64,000 bases of DNA, from the NCBI RefSeq assembly GCF_020515525.1, contig NZ_JAIYEP010000005.1, positions 1 through 64,000 of the forward strand, in the 5' to 3' direction. Both the position numbers and the translations under genes were made by a program. The DNA comes from Rhodococcus yananensis. Lineage in GTDB: Bacteria > Actinomycetota > Actinomycetes > Mycobacteriales > Mycobacteriaceae. This document shows, piece by piece, positions 35,724 through 44,453 of this stretch; position 1 is the stretch's first letter, and every line of letters begins with the position of its first letter. The notes beneath the pieces are model-generated. The model saw only the letters and a list, made by a program, of their open reading frames with translations, was not told the origin of the DNA and did no database searches.

Positions 35724-36865
35724 CGCATTCCCAATCCTCGTGCGATGACCCCGCGCAGGATCTCGCTGGTTCCACCGCGTAACGTGAAGCCCGGACGCTG
35801 CATGACGCCGGCCCGGACGAGATCTGCGAGACCTTCGTCCGAGGCGGTGTAACCGCACAGCTCGTCGGCGAGATCCGCGACATCCCCCTCGGTCTTCGTG
35901 CCCAGTACCTTCACCACCGATGCCGCGAGTTCGGCGTTCTCACCGCGCTGCAGGGATTCGGACACGGCCGTGGACATGCCGTGCAGGCCCACCATCCGGC
36001 CGATGATCGCACCGATGCGGGTGTCGCGCGGGGCCGTTCCCGCCGCGACACCCCCGACGAGTCCGTCGAGCAGACCGAAGGTCGACAGGAACCGTTCCGG
36101 TCCGCTGCGTTCGAATCCGAGTTCGCTCGTGACCTGTTCCCAACCGGCGCCGATCCTCCCCAGCACGAGATCGTCGGGAACGAACACCTCGTCCAGGATC
36201 ACCTCGTTGAAGTGATGGTCGCCCGACATCGACAGGATCGGCCGGATCGTCACACCGGGCGAGTCGAGCAGCACGATGAACTGGCTCAGACCGTCGTGCC
36301 GGTGCGCAGGGTCGAGCGGTGCAGACCGTGCCAACGCGAAGAACGCATCGGCGTAATGGGCGCCGGACGTCCACAATTTGGTGCCGGTCACCGACCAGCC
36401 TCCGTCCGTCCGAGTCGCCCGCGTCTTCACGCCGGCGAGATCCGAACCGGACTCGGGTTCGGACATGCCGATGGCCCAGCAGATCTGCCCCGCCGCGATT
36501 CCCGGGAGGAAGCGCTGCTTCTGTTCTTCCGTGCCGTACTTCAACAGCGACGGTGCGGCCTGCCGGTCCGCGACCCACTGCGCGGCCACCGGTGCTCCGA
36601 CGGCGAGCAGCTCCTCGGTGACGACGAACCGTTCCATGAACGACCGGCCGTGACCCCCGTATTCGACCGGGATCGTCATGCCGAGCCAGCCTCGCGCGGC
36701 GAGCGCCCGGGTGAACTCGGGGTTCCACCGGGTCAGCCACGTGTCGATTCCGGGGGTGAACACCCCCGCGTCGATCTGTTCGTGCAGGAACGTTCGTACC
36801 TGCGTGCGCAACTCGGCGAGTGCGGGGTCGGATACCCCGGCCGGCGGAACGAGTCGGGTTCTCAA
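35720..36865 (-). CDS. Acyl-CoA dehydrogenase, first subunit of an FadE pair
   Basis: The 381-residue ACAD has the motifs WAIGMSEPESGSDLAGVKTRA, VTGTKLWTSGAHYADAFF, a SELGFERSGPERFLST segment and GGTSEILRGVIARGLG at the end. It probably forms a heterotetramer with the product of the next gene, whose TTG start overlaps its stop. The start is a TTG at 36865, overlapping the tetR stop in the same word ATGCGTTGAG seen at the other junction. It would desaturate a bulky acyl-CoA; the substrate is not readable. Confidence 0.9.
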   Translation of the reverse strand: MRTRLVPPAGVSDPALAELRTQVRTFLHEQIDAGVFTPGIDTWLTRWNPEFTRALAARGWLGMTIPVEYGGHGRSFMERFVVTEELLAVGAPVAAQWVADRQAAPSLLKYGTEEQKQRFLPGIAAGQICWAIGMSEPESGSDLAGVKTRATRTDGGWSVTGTKLWTSGAHYADAFFALARSAPLDPAHRHDGLSQFIVLLDSPGVTIRPILSMSGDHHFNEVILDEVFVPDDLVLGRIGAGWEQVTSELGFERSGPERFLSTFGLLDGLVGGVAAGTAPRDTRIGAIIGRMVGLHGMSTAVSESLQRGENAELAASVVKVLGTKTEGDVADLADELCGYTASDEGLADLVRAGVMQRPGFTLRGGTSEILRGVIARGLGMR

Positions 36866-37479
36866 CGCATGTCTCCTTCACCGGTGGCCGCGAGCGCGGC
36901 CACGTTCGGGCACAGCAGTGCCAATGCCAGATCCGCGTAGCGGTCCGCGATCTCGTCGGGTGTCGCGGGCCCGTTCGGGTCGTACCAGTTCGCGATCGCC
37001 GACGTCATCGCCAGGATCGAGCGGCGACAGTCGTCGGGGTGCGCAGTGGTGAACGCTCCGGACGCGATGCCGTCGTCGATGATGTCGCGGATCCGCCGGC
37101 GCCCGGCACGACGACGCTCGTCGTACCGCCTCGCCCCCTCGGAGTCGAGATTGCGGACCTCGGTTGCGATCATCCGCCCGTGGTCGGGATAGCGGGTACG
37201 GAACTTCACGTTCCCCCGCACGAGCGCCCGCAACCGATCGACGGGATCATCTCCCGCGGAGTCGAGTTCGGCGTCACACACCGCGTCGTAGGTGTCGACG
37301 CCGTCGAGCAGTGTCGCGAGCAGCAGGTCCTGCTTGTTCTTGTAGTGGTAGTAGAGCGCCGACAGGCTCACGCCCGCCTCCTGCGCGATCGTCCGGATCG
37401 ACGACGCGCCGTAGCCGTTGCGCACGAACTCCTTACGACCGGCCTCGATGAACACCCGCTGCTTCGGTGACGGAACCAT
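36862..37479 (-). CDS. TetR-family regulator inside the fadE operon
   Basis: The 205-residue regulator has an HTH at residues about 8-55 (QRVFIEAGRKEFVRNGYGASSIRTIAQEAGVSLSALYYHYKNKQDLL) and a C-terminal TetR_C domain. The ATG at 37479 shares one base with the ligase stop (TGATG). It is co-transcribed with six genes of acyl-CoA breakdown. The palindrome AACGATCGTT at 41127 before the first gene is the likely operator, with a CoA ester or steroid acid as inducer. Confidence 0.92.
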   Translation of the reverse strand: MVPSPKQRVFIEAGRKEFVRNGYGASSIRTIAQEAGVSLSALYYHYKNKQDLLLATLLDGVDTYDAVCDAELDSAGDDPVDRLRALVRGNVKFRTRYPDHGRMIATEVRNLDSEGARRYDERRRAGRRRIRDIIDDGIASGAFTTAHPDDCRRSILAMTSAIANWYDPNGPATPDEIADRYADLALALLCPNVAALAATGEGDMR

Positions 37480-39062
37480 CACACGGCACCCGGGAACGGC
37501 GCGGCATCCGGATCCGCATACGACCGGACGAGGTCGCTCAACGCGCCCTTGACCATCTTGCCCGTCGGGGTGCGCGGCAGTTCGTCGACGAACCGCACGT
37601 GTCGCGGACATTTGAAGCGGGACAGCTTCTCCCGGCAGTGGTCGATGATGTCGCGTTCGATCTCACCGTCACCGACGACTCCGTCGACGAGTTGCACGAA
37701 CGCCTCGACGCGTTCGCCCCGGTCGGCATCCGGTACGCCCACGACGGCGACGTCGGCGATCGACGGGTGCAGCGCGAGGACGTTCTCGATCTCCTGCGGG
37801 TAGATGTTGACACCCCCGGAGATGATCGTGAACTTGTCCCGTCCGGTCAGGTACAGATACCCGTCGGAGTCGAGGTATCCGAGGTCGCCGGTGGTCGACC
37901 AGTCGGAGAACTCCGGGTGCCGGATAGATGCGCTCTTCTCCGGGTCCTTGTGGTATCCGACGTGGTATCCGGGTCGTTCGAAGTAGACGGTCCCCATCTC
38001 GCCAGGCGGCAGTACCCGCCCGTCGCCGTCGCAGATGTGGGCGATCCCCGCCGATCCGGGCGCCCCCGTCCGGCCGACGCTGCCCGGGCGGCGGAGCCAC
38101 TCGCGCGGTCCGATGAGCGTGCTGCCGATCGATTCGGTGGACGAGTAGTACTCGTACACGATCTCGCCCCACCACTGCATGAGTCGCTGTTTGACGTCGA
38201 CGGGACACGGCGCCGCGGAGTGCAGGGCCACCCGCATCGTCGACAGGTCGTAGCGGTCACGCACAGATCCGTCCAGGGCGAGCAGCCGCACGAAATGCGT
38301 CGGCACCCATTGACTGTGGGTGACGCCGAACTTCTCGATCACGGCCAGGCACTCTTCCGGGGCGAACCGGTCCATGAGCACGACGGTGCCACCGAGCGCC
38401 TGCGTTCCGGCGCTGTAGCGCAGAGGCGCCGCATGGTAGATCGGCGCCGGCGACAGGTACACCGTGTCCTCACCGAATCCGAAGTGCCGCAGCATCTGCA
38501 GCACCGGTGGCCCCGGCTCGTCGCCGACCTGCGCGCCGGTGAGCGGCAACTTGATGCCCTTCGGTCGCCCCGTGGTACCCGACGAGTACAGCATGTCGGC
38601 GCCGCGCGGCTGATCCGCCGGCGGCGTCAACGGCCGGGCAGCGACCTCGTCCTCGTACACCAGGTGTCCGGCCACCGATCCCCCGAAGGCAATCCGGTGG
38701 TGCACGGCCGGGGTCAGCGGTACCAGACGTTCGGCGAGGTCCGCGAGCCGAGCGGACACCACGAGAACCTTCGCATCGCAGTCGTCCACGACGTGCGCCG
38801 CCTCGGCCGGCGCCAGATGCGAGTTGACGAACGTGACGTACACGCCCGATCGCATTGCACCCCAGTACAGTTCGTACGCGGCGGCGTCGTTGACGGTGAG
38901 AACGGCGATGTGGTCGCCGACGTCGACGCCGTGGGCGCGCAGCCAGTGAGCGAACCGCGCCGACCCCTCGTCGAGCTCCCGATAGGTGACGGCCCTGCCG
39001 ATCACGGTCTCGTGGACGGCGATCCGGTGCGGGTCGACCGCGGCGTAGCGTCCCGGGTACAT
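37479..39062 (-). CDS. AMP-dependent acyl-CoA synthetase (FadD-like)
   Basis: The 527-residue ANL-family ligase has the P-loop MLYSSGTTGRPKGIKLP, the YYSSTES motif, TGDLGYLDSDGYLYLTGRDKF (hinge), and the C-terminal catalytic Lys in PTGKMVKGAL. It activates a carboxylic acid to the acyl-AMP and then the CoA thioester, feeding the operon's dehydrogenases. The ATG at 39062 lies 3 bp after the upstream fadE stop. The substrate pocket cannot be assigned from the sequence alone. Confidence 0.93.
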   Translation of the reverse strand: MYPGRYAAVDPHRIAVHETVIGRAVTYRELDEGSARFAHWLRAHGVDVGDHIAVLTVNDAAAYELYWGAMRSGVYVTFVNSHLAPAEAAHVVDDCDAKVLVVSARLADLAERLVPLTPAVHHRIAFGGSVAGHLVYEDEVAARPLTPPADQPRGADMLYSSGTTGRPKGIKLPLTGAQVGDEPGPPVLQMLRHFGFGEDTVYLSPAPIYHAAPLRYSAGTQALGGTVVLMDRFAPEECLAVIEKFGVTHSQWVPTHFVRLLALDGSVRDRYDLSTMRVALHSAAPCPVDVKQRLMQWWGEIVYEYYSSTESIGSTLIGPREWLRRPGSVGRTGAPGSAGIAHICDGDGRVLPPGEMGTVYFERPGYHVGYHKDPEKSASIRHPEFSDWSTTGDLGYLDSDGYLYLTGRDKFTIISGGVNIYPQEIENVLALHPSIADVAVVGVPDADRGERVEAFVQLVDGVVGDGEIERDIIDHCREKLSRFKCPRHVRFVDELPRTPTGKMVKGALSDLVRSYADPDAAPFPGAV

Positions 39063-39065
39063 CGG

Positions 39066-40223
39066 CTACAACCCCAGGTCCTTGGAGATGATCGTCTTCA
39101 TGACCTCGCTGGTGCCGCCGTAGATGCGGGTGACCCGCGTGTCCGCGTACAGCCGCGCGACCGGGTACTCGGTGATGTAACCGTAGCCGCCGTGCAGTTG
39201 CAGACACTTGTCGACGACACGGCCGGCGACCTCGGTGCAGAACAGCTTGGCTCGCGCGGCGTCGGCGACGGTCAGTTCGTTCCGGTCGAGCAGTTCGAGG
39301 CAGTGGTCGGCGTACACGCGTGCGGCCTGCGTCTCGGCGGAGCATTCGGCCAGGACGAACTTGGTGTTCTGGAACGAGGCGACGGGCTTGCCGAACACCT
39401 TGCGGTCCTTGGTGTATTCGATCGCGTGGTGGATGGCGGCCTCGGCGAACCCGACCTGGTTCAAGGCGATACTGAGCCGCTCCTGCGGAAGATTGTGGGT
39501 GAGGTACTCGAAGCCCCGCCCTTGTTCACCGAGGAGGTTCTCCACGGGCACCTTCACGTCGGTGAAGGACAGCTCCGCGGTGTCCTGCTGGTGCAGGCCG
39601 ATCTTGTCGAGCCTGCGTCCGACGGCGAACCCCTCGGCGGCCGTGGGCACCGCGATGATGGAGAGCCCACCGCGCCGGTTCTCCGGATCGAACGGGGCCG
39701 TGCGGCACACCGTCAGGATCAGGTCGGCGGTCACACCACCGGTGATGAACGTCTTGGCACCGTTGACGACGTAGTGGGATCCGTCGTCGGATAGTTTCGC
39801 GGTGGTCGCGATGTTGGCGAGATCCGATCCGGTACCGGGCTCCGTCATCGCGATGGCGGTCATGAGGGAGCCGTCGGCGAAGCCGGGAAGCCAACGCTGT
39901 TTCTGCTCGTCGGTGCCGTATTCGAGCAGGTACGGCAGGATCAGGCAGGTGTGCACGGTGTACGAGCCGAAGGACACACCCGCGCGGGAGACCTCCTCGA
40001 ACACGATCGCGTTGTACACGAAGCTGGATTCGCCGCCGCCCCCGTACTCCTCGGGCACCTGGATGCCGAGGATCCCGAGTTCGCCGAGACGCTCGAAGAA
40101 GGACCTGGGGGGCCGGCCCGCGTCGTCCCATTCCTCGCGGTGCGGCACGACCTCGCGTTCGATGAAGTCGCGCACCATCTTTCGGAACTGTTCGTGATCT
40201 TCGGTGATGATCGAACGTTTCAC
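39066..40223 (-). CDS. Acyl-CoA dehydrogenase (long-chain type active site)
   Basis: The 385-residue ACAD has IAMTEPGTGSDLANIATTAK, NGAKTFITGGVTADL, the segment HNLPQERLSIALNQVGFAEAA with the Glu at the long-chain/isovaleryl position, and GGYGYITEYPVARLYAD...IYGGTSEVMK. It is a homotetrameric-type dehydrogenase. The GTG at 40223 has AAGGA upstream. It is the second gene in the six-gene operon, 28 bp after echA. Confidence 0.93.
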   Translation of the reverse strand: MKRSIITEDHEQFRKMVRDFIEREVVPHREEWDDAGRPPRSFFERLGELGILGIQVPEEYGGGGESSFVYNAIVFEEVSRAGVSFGSYTVHTCLILPYLLEYGTDEQKQRWLPGFADGSLMTAIAMTEPGTGSDLANIATTAKLSDDGSHYVVNGAKTFITGGVTADLILTVCRTAPFDPENRRGGLSIIAVPTAAEGFAVGRRLDKIGLHQQDTAELSFTDVKVPVENLLGEQGRGFEYLTHNLPQERLSIALNQVGFAEAAIHHAIEYTKDRKVFGKPVASFQNTKFVLAECSAETQAARVYADHCLELLDRNELTVADAARAKLFCTEVAGRVVDKCLQLHGGYGYITEYPVARLYADTRVTRIYGGTSEVMKTIISKDLGL

Positions 40224-40251
40224 GGTGGTGTCCTTACGGTTCGGGTTCGGT

Positions 40252-41076
40252 TCAGTGGCCGCGGAAGTCGCCCTCGCGGCGTTCGAGGAACGCGGCGAGG
40301 GCCTCGCGGTGGTCTTCGGTGTGGTGCGACAGCGCCTGCAGGGACGCTGACAGCTCGAGGAGGGTGTCGAGGTCGACGCGCTGGCCTTCGCGCAGCAGTT
40401 TCTTGGTCATGCGCAGAGCGTGCGGCGGGTTGACGGCGACGCGGTCGGCGAGCGCACGGGCGGCGCCGAGGAGTTCGTCGGGCTCGACGACCTGCGACAC
40501 CATGCCCCAGTCGAGTGCGGTTGCGGCGTCGACGCGGTCGCCGGTGAACGCCATCTCGGCGGCGCGGGCCGCACCGATCGCGCGCGGCAGCAACCATGCC
40601 CCTCCGTCACCGGGGATGATGCCGAGCCGAACGAAGCTCTCGGCGAAGAACGCGGTGGTCGAGGCGATCCGCATGTCGCACATCATCGCCAGGTCGCAAC
40701 CGGCGCCGACCGCGGGTCCGTTGACGGCGGCGATGATCGGCACCTCGCAGTGGAAGATCGCCTTCGGCAGTCGCTGGATCCCGCGGCGGTACCCGTCGCG
40801 CAGGGCGTGCGGTGCCCCGGCGAACATGCCGGTGCGGTCGGCCATGTCCTTGACGTTGCCGCCGGCGGAGAACGCCGAGCCCGCCCCGGTGAGGATCACG
40901 ACTCGGGTGTCGACGTCGGTGTTCGCCTCGTCGACGAGTCGGACGAGGCGCTCGACGACGTCGTCGCCGGAGATCGGGTTGCGCATCTCCGGAAGGTTGA
41001 TCGTCCAGGTGACGACGTGTCCGTCGCGGGTGGCGAGGACTACGTCCTGCGATGCGGACTCCGGTGCTGCAGACAT
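40252..41076 (-). CDS. Enoyl-CoA hydratase/isomerase family protein (EchA)
   Basis: The 274-residue crotonase has oxyanion segments SAGGNVKDMADRTG and NGPAVGAGCDLAMMCDMRIAS, then ESFVRLGIIPGDGGAWLLPR. The positions of the two catalytic Glu residues of hydratase are Asp here (GCDLA and PGDGG), so it may hydrate slowly or carry out another crotonase reaction. It is the first gene of the operon; its ATG at 41076 has GGAAGGACC upstream, and a TetR-type palindrome lies about 50 bp upstream. Confidence 0.88.
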   Translation of the reverse strand: MSAAPESASQDVVLATRDGHVVTWTINLPEMRNPISGDDVVERLVRLVDEANTDVDTRVVILTGAGSAFSAGGNVKDMADRTGMFAGAPHALRDGYRRGIQRLPKAIFHCEVPIIAAVNGPAVGAGCDLAMMCDMRIASTTAFFAESFVRLGIIPGDGGAWLLPRAIGAARAAEMAFTGDRVDAATALDWGMVSQVVEPDELLGAARALADRVAVNPPHALRMTKKLLREGQRVDLDTLLELSASLQALSHHTEDHREALAAFLERREGDFRGH

Positions 41077-41126
41077 GAGGGGCCTGGTCCTTCCGTATCG
41101 ATGTGGTCCGCGCCATAATCGGGTCG

Positions 41127-41136
41127 AACGATCGTT
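41127..41136 (-). promoter_or_regulatory. Probable TetR operator of the echA-fadE operon
   Basis: AACGATCGTT is a perfect 10-bp palindrome in the gap before echA, with flanking G and A adding partial symmetry. On the minus strand a GATTAT box (41115-41120) lies between it and the gene, so it could cover the promoter. The tetR gene inside the operon is the obvious candidate to bind it. Confidence 0.5.
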
Positions 41137-41184
41137 AAACTACGGAGGGTGGACCGGGCTGTAAAGGGCCCCGGCGCGTTTCGG

Positions 41185-42645
41185 TCAGTCGGGAAGGCTC
41201 ACACCCGATTCGGCAATTCTTATGGACACCTCGTCGGGAAAGACGTTGCGGAACACGAACGGATCACGCCCCAGCACCCAACCCGGTGCCAGTGCCGTTG
41301 CGTACCGCTCGAAGTAGCCGACCTGTTTGCCGAACAGCACGAGTTCCTCGGGGCTGGTCATGTTCCACATCCGGCCCAGCGACACCAGGGCTCCGATCAG
41401 CTCACTGAGCCGCAGGTCCCCCATGTCGCGCCCGAGCAGCGAACCGAACGCCTCGGCCACCTGCCTCCCGACCGCCGCGTCGTCCACATCGAGATCCGCG
41501 GCCACGCCGAGCCCCCGGATCGCTCGCGCCACCGACACGAAATTCCCGTCGAGCAACGCCCCCCGGAACAACTCGCGCATCACCGTCCGCCACTGTTCCG
41601 GAAGCTCGCCGACGATCCCGAAGTCGAGCATCGCGACCCGCCCGTCGTCGAGCAGCCACAGATTGCCGGCGTGCACATCACCGTGGAAGGGCCCGTGCAG
41701 CAGGACGGCCTCGATCCACACCTTCACACCGCGGCGCACCAGCAGCGAACTGTCGATGCCGCCCTGCCCCGGCACGACCCGGTCGAGTGGACGCCCCCGC
41801 AACCGCTCCATGCAGATCACGCGGGGACCGCACCAGTCCCAGTACACCTCGGGTACCGTCACGAACCGGTTGTCGCCGAACGCACCGATGTTGCCGCGGA
41901 AACGATCCTGACGATCCGCCTCGACCGCGGCGTTCAACTCGGTCGTCGTCGCGGTGTAGAGGTCCCGGATGATCGCGGGGGTGTTCGCGATCCGGAAGAA
42001 CTCGAACACGCACAGGATCTTCGCACCCACGTACGCCGCGCGCAGATCCACCAGCATCCGGCGGGCGATATCGGGGCGTTGCACCTTGACCACGGCCGGG
42101 CGACCGTCACGCAGCACGCATCCGTGCACCTGCGCGACCGACGCCGCAGCGAGGGGGACGTCGTCGAACGACGCGAACATCTCGTCGATGCGGTGTCCCA
42201 GATCCGCCTCGATGACGGCGCGGGCCTGTTCCGAGGGAAACGTGGGCACGTCGTCGAGCATCCGCAGGCAGGCGTCGGCGAGGGGCGCCGGGAACAGTCC
42301 GGGCGACGATGCGATCAGCTGGCCGAGTTTGACGAAGGTGGGACCGAGGTGCTCGAAGGCGTCGACGGTGCCGTTCGCCGCGGCCACCACGACGCTGCGT
42401 TCACGCGGGCGCACCGTCCACCGCAGCAGCGCCCACGTCACGAAGACGACGAGCGCGCCCACGACCACCACGGCACGGCCCAGTTCGGCGAGCCCGAAAC
42501 GTTCCAGCGGCGGCCGCTCGACGTGCAGCGCGCCGGGCGGGGGGCCACCGGAGAACGGTCCCACGGGCCCGTCGGGCCCCACCGGCCCTTCCTGTGCGCG
42601 GTCGTCCGTCTCCGGCGCATCCTCCCGGCGAGAGTTCTCCTGCAA
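41185..42645 (-). CDS. ABC1/UbiB-family atypical kinase
   Basis: The 486-residue protein starts with a Pro/Gly-rich acidic segment (about 10-45) and one hydrophobic helix (about 58-75). The ABC1 core follows: KxGQ-type motif FVKLGQLIASSPGLFP, nucleotide-binding ASVAQVHGCVLRDGRPAVVKVQRP, catalytic HGDVHAGNLWLLDDG and LDFGIVGEL. UbiB-type proteins are atypical ATPases/kinases supporting lipid or quinone metabolism at membranes; no ubiquinone is made by actinobacteria, so menaquinone or another lipid is more likely. It is divergent from the sigma-factor gene. Confidence 0.88.
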   Translation of the reverse strand: MQENSRREDAPETDDRAQEGPVGPDGPVGPFSGGPPPGALHVERPPLERFGLAELGRAVVVVGALVVFVTWALLRWTVRPRERSVVVAAANGTVDAFEHLGPTFVKLGQLIASSPGLFPAPLADACLRMLDDVPTFPSEQARAVIEADLGHRIDEMFASFDDVPLAAASVAQVHGCVLRDGRPAVVKVQRPDIARRMLVDLRAAYVGAKILCVFEFFRIANTPAIIRDLYTATTTELNAAVEADRQDRFRGNIGAFGDNRFVTVPEVYWDWCGPRVICMERLRGRPLDRVVPGQGGIDSSLLVRRGVKVWIEAVLLHGPFHGDVHAGNLWLLDDGRVAMLDFGIVGELPEQWRTVMRELFRGALLDGNFVSVARAIRGLGVAADLDVDDAAVGRQVAEAFGSLLGRDMGDLRLSELIGALVSLGRMWNMTSPEELVLFGKQVGYFERYATALAPGWVLGRDPFVFRNVFPDEVSIRIAESGVSLPD

Positions 42646-42794
42646 CGCCTGCCCCCAATCGGTGCTCCGCCGCGCCCACCGCGACGCAGCCGAGTGCAGG
42701 TTACCTGCCGGTCAGTTCTCGATCGAGCCCCGGAACGACGCTTCGGGCTGTTGCCTGTCGGTGCCTCCGACTACCCTCGGACGAGTAGTTGTCC

Positions 42795-43874
42795 ATGCAG
42801 GCCACCGAACCGGACGGACCCATGACGGACCAACTCCTCGACGATGCCGCGGGCACCGCCGCAGACACAGAGTTCACGACCGCAGACACAGAGTTCATGA
42901 CGCTCGCGGAGCCGTTCCGGCGCGAGATCCTCGCGCACTGTTACCGCATGAGCGGATCCCTGCACGACGCCGAGGACCTCGTGCAGGAGACGTATCTGCG
43001 GGCCTGGCGCGGCTACGACGGATTCGACGGTCGCGCGTCGCTACGGACGTGGTTGCATCGCATCGCCACCAATGTGTGCCTCACCGCGCTCGACGGCCGC
43101 AAGCGCCGGCCCCTTCCCACCGGGCTGGGCGCGCCCGGCTCCGACCCCACCGCCGACCTCGTCGAACGCAAGGAGGTGCCGTGGCTCGAACCGTTGCCCG
43201 GCCCCTACACCGACGACGGCAGGGTCGACGACCCCACCGATCCCGCGACGATCGTCGCGTCCCGCGACTCGGTGCGGCTCGCGTTCGTCGCGGCCCTGCA
43301 GTTCCTGTCCGCGCGGCAACGCGCGGTACTGCTGTTGCGCGATGTGCTGCAGTGGCGCGCATCGGAGGTCGCCGCGGCACTGGGCACCACCGTCGCCGCG
43401 GTCAACAGCCTGCTGCAACGTGCCCGCGCGCAGATTCGCGATGCCGAACTCTCCGACGCCGAATTGAGCGAACCCGACACGTCGGAGACTCGCGCACTCG
43501 TCCAGAAGTGGGTGGACGGATTCGAGAAGTACGACATCGATTCGCTCGTCACGATGCTCACCGAGGACGCGATCTGGGAGATGCCGCCGTTCGACGGTTG
43601 GTACCGGGGACCGGCCGCGATCGTCTCGCTCATCAAGCACAATTGCCCGGCGAAGGGCCCCGGCGATCAGGTGCTGCTTCCGACGGTCGCGAACGGGCAG
43701 CCCGCCCTCGGCCTGTACATGCGCGGCGCCGACGGCGTGCACCGTCCGTTTCAGCTCCAGGTGCTCGACATCATCGACGGGAAGGTCACTCACGTGACCG
43801 TGTTCTTCGCCGACGACACCGTCGCGTTGTTCGAGCGGTTCGGGCTTCCGGAGGTACCGGAAGCCCGAACCTGA
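42795..43874 (+). CDS. SigG-like ECF sigma factor with C-terminal SnoaL-like domain
   Basis: The 359-residue protein has sigma region 2 (PFRREILAHCYRMSGSLHDAEDLVQETYLRAWRGYD), a linker, sigma region 4 (FLSARQRAVLLLRDVLQWRASEVAAALGTTVAAVNSLLQRAR), and an NTF2/SnoaL-like domain from about residue 235. This is the SigG/SigJ architecture; no anti-sigma gene follows, as usual for the type. The ATG at 42795 is uncertain; ATG at 42822 or 42897 could be the real start. The N-terminus contains a 21-bp duplication giving ADTEFTT-ADTEFMT. A TACCCT box lies at 42772. A hairpin overlaps the end of the gene. Confidence 0.85.
   Translation: MQATEPDGPMTDQLLDDAAGTAADTEFTTADTEFMTLAEPFRREILAHCYRMSGSLHDAEDLVQETYLRAWRGYDGFDGRASLRTWLHRIATNVCLTALDGRKRRPLPTGLGAPGSDPTADLVERKEVPWLEPLPGPYTDDGRVDDPTDPATIVASRDSVRLAFVAALQFLSARQRAVLLLRDVLQWRASEVAAALGTTVAAVNSLLQRARAQIRDAELSDAELSEPDTSETRALVQKWVDGFEKYDIDSLVTMLTEDAIWEMPPFDGWYRGPAAIVSLIKHNCPAKGPGDQVLLPTVANGQPALGLYMRGADGVHRPFQLQVLDIIDGKVTHVTVFFADDTVALFERFGLPEVPEART
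42861..42902 (+). repeat. 21-bp in-frame tandem duplication in the sigma-factor gene
   Basis: GCAGACACAGAGTTCACGAC recurs at once with one C-to-T change. It encodes ADTEFTT twice before the conserved sigma region and lies in the uncertain N-terminus, so it might be untranslated if the downstream ATG is used. Confidence 0.9.
43837..43871. terminator. 15-bp hairpin at the end of the sigma-factor gene
   Basis: GGTTCGGGCTTCCGG (43837-43851) pairs perfectly with CCGGAAGCCCGAACC (43857-43871) around a 5-nt loop. The TGA at 43872 follows immediately, so the hairpin encodes the last residues. The VOC gene converges at 43898. A bidirectional terminator is likely, although no T-run is present. Confidence 0.65.
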
Positions 43875-43897
43875 CACCCCGAATCCGGCGCGCGGAC

Positions 43898-44374
43898 TCA
43901 TGCCTGGGTGGCGGTGGCACCCTCGGAGTTCCCTGCCTCGGATTCCCACGCCTTCGTCGCGGCGGCGACGTCCATCCACATCACTTCCCACACGTGCCGG
44001 TCGAGGTCACGGAACGCGCGGCCGTGCGAGTACTCGCTCATCTCCGCGTTCGCCTTCCGCGCGCCCTCGGTGACCCATTCGCTGCCGCCGGCGGCGATCG
44101 CGGCGTCGACGAGTTCGTCGACGGCCTCGCGGCTGTCGGCGGACACACACAGCAGCGTCTCGCGGGCGCGGGTGGTGTCGCAGATGTCGTCGTTGATGAA
44201 GTCGCGGAAACGCGGCTTCTCCAACAGCATCACGTACGTCCGGTCGTTGATCTCGAGGCACGCGGTGTTCTCGTCGCAGAACGTCTCGTCGAAGGTGAAT
44301 CCGAGCTTGTCGAAGAACGCGCGTGCCGCGGCGACGTTCTCGACGGCCATGTTGACGAACAGCATTCGGGACAT
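43898..44374 (-). CDS. VOC (glyoxalase-like) family protein
   Basis: The 158-residue protein has the VOC beta-alpha-beta-beta-beta repeats: MLFVNMAVENVAAARAFFDKLGFTFDETF, then CLEINDRTYVMLLEKPRF, and a C-terminal half with RAFRDLDRHVWEVMWMD. This fits the PhnB/glyoxalase-like group where metal ligands vary. It may be a dioxygenase-, isomerase- or resistance-type protein; the function is unknown. GGGAG lies 6 bp before the ATG at 44374. Confidence 0.85.
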   Translation of the reverse strand: MSRMLFVNMAVENVAAARAFFDKLGFTFDETFCDENTACLEINDRTYVMLLEKPRFRDFINDDICDTTRARETLLCVSADSREAVDELVDAAIAAGGSEWVTEGARKANAEMSEYSHGRAFRDLDRHVWEVMWMDVAAATKAWESEAGNSEGATATQA

Positions 44375-44453
44375 GTCGGTCTCCCTGTGATCGGTGTACG
44401 GCTGTCACGGGATACAGACCGCCCGACCGCGCAGAACTCATCGCGGTCGGCGA

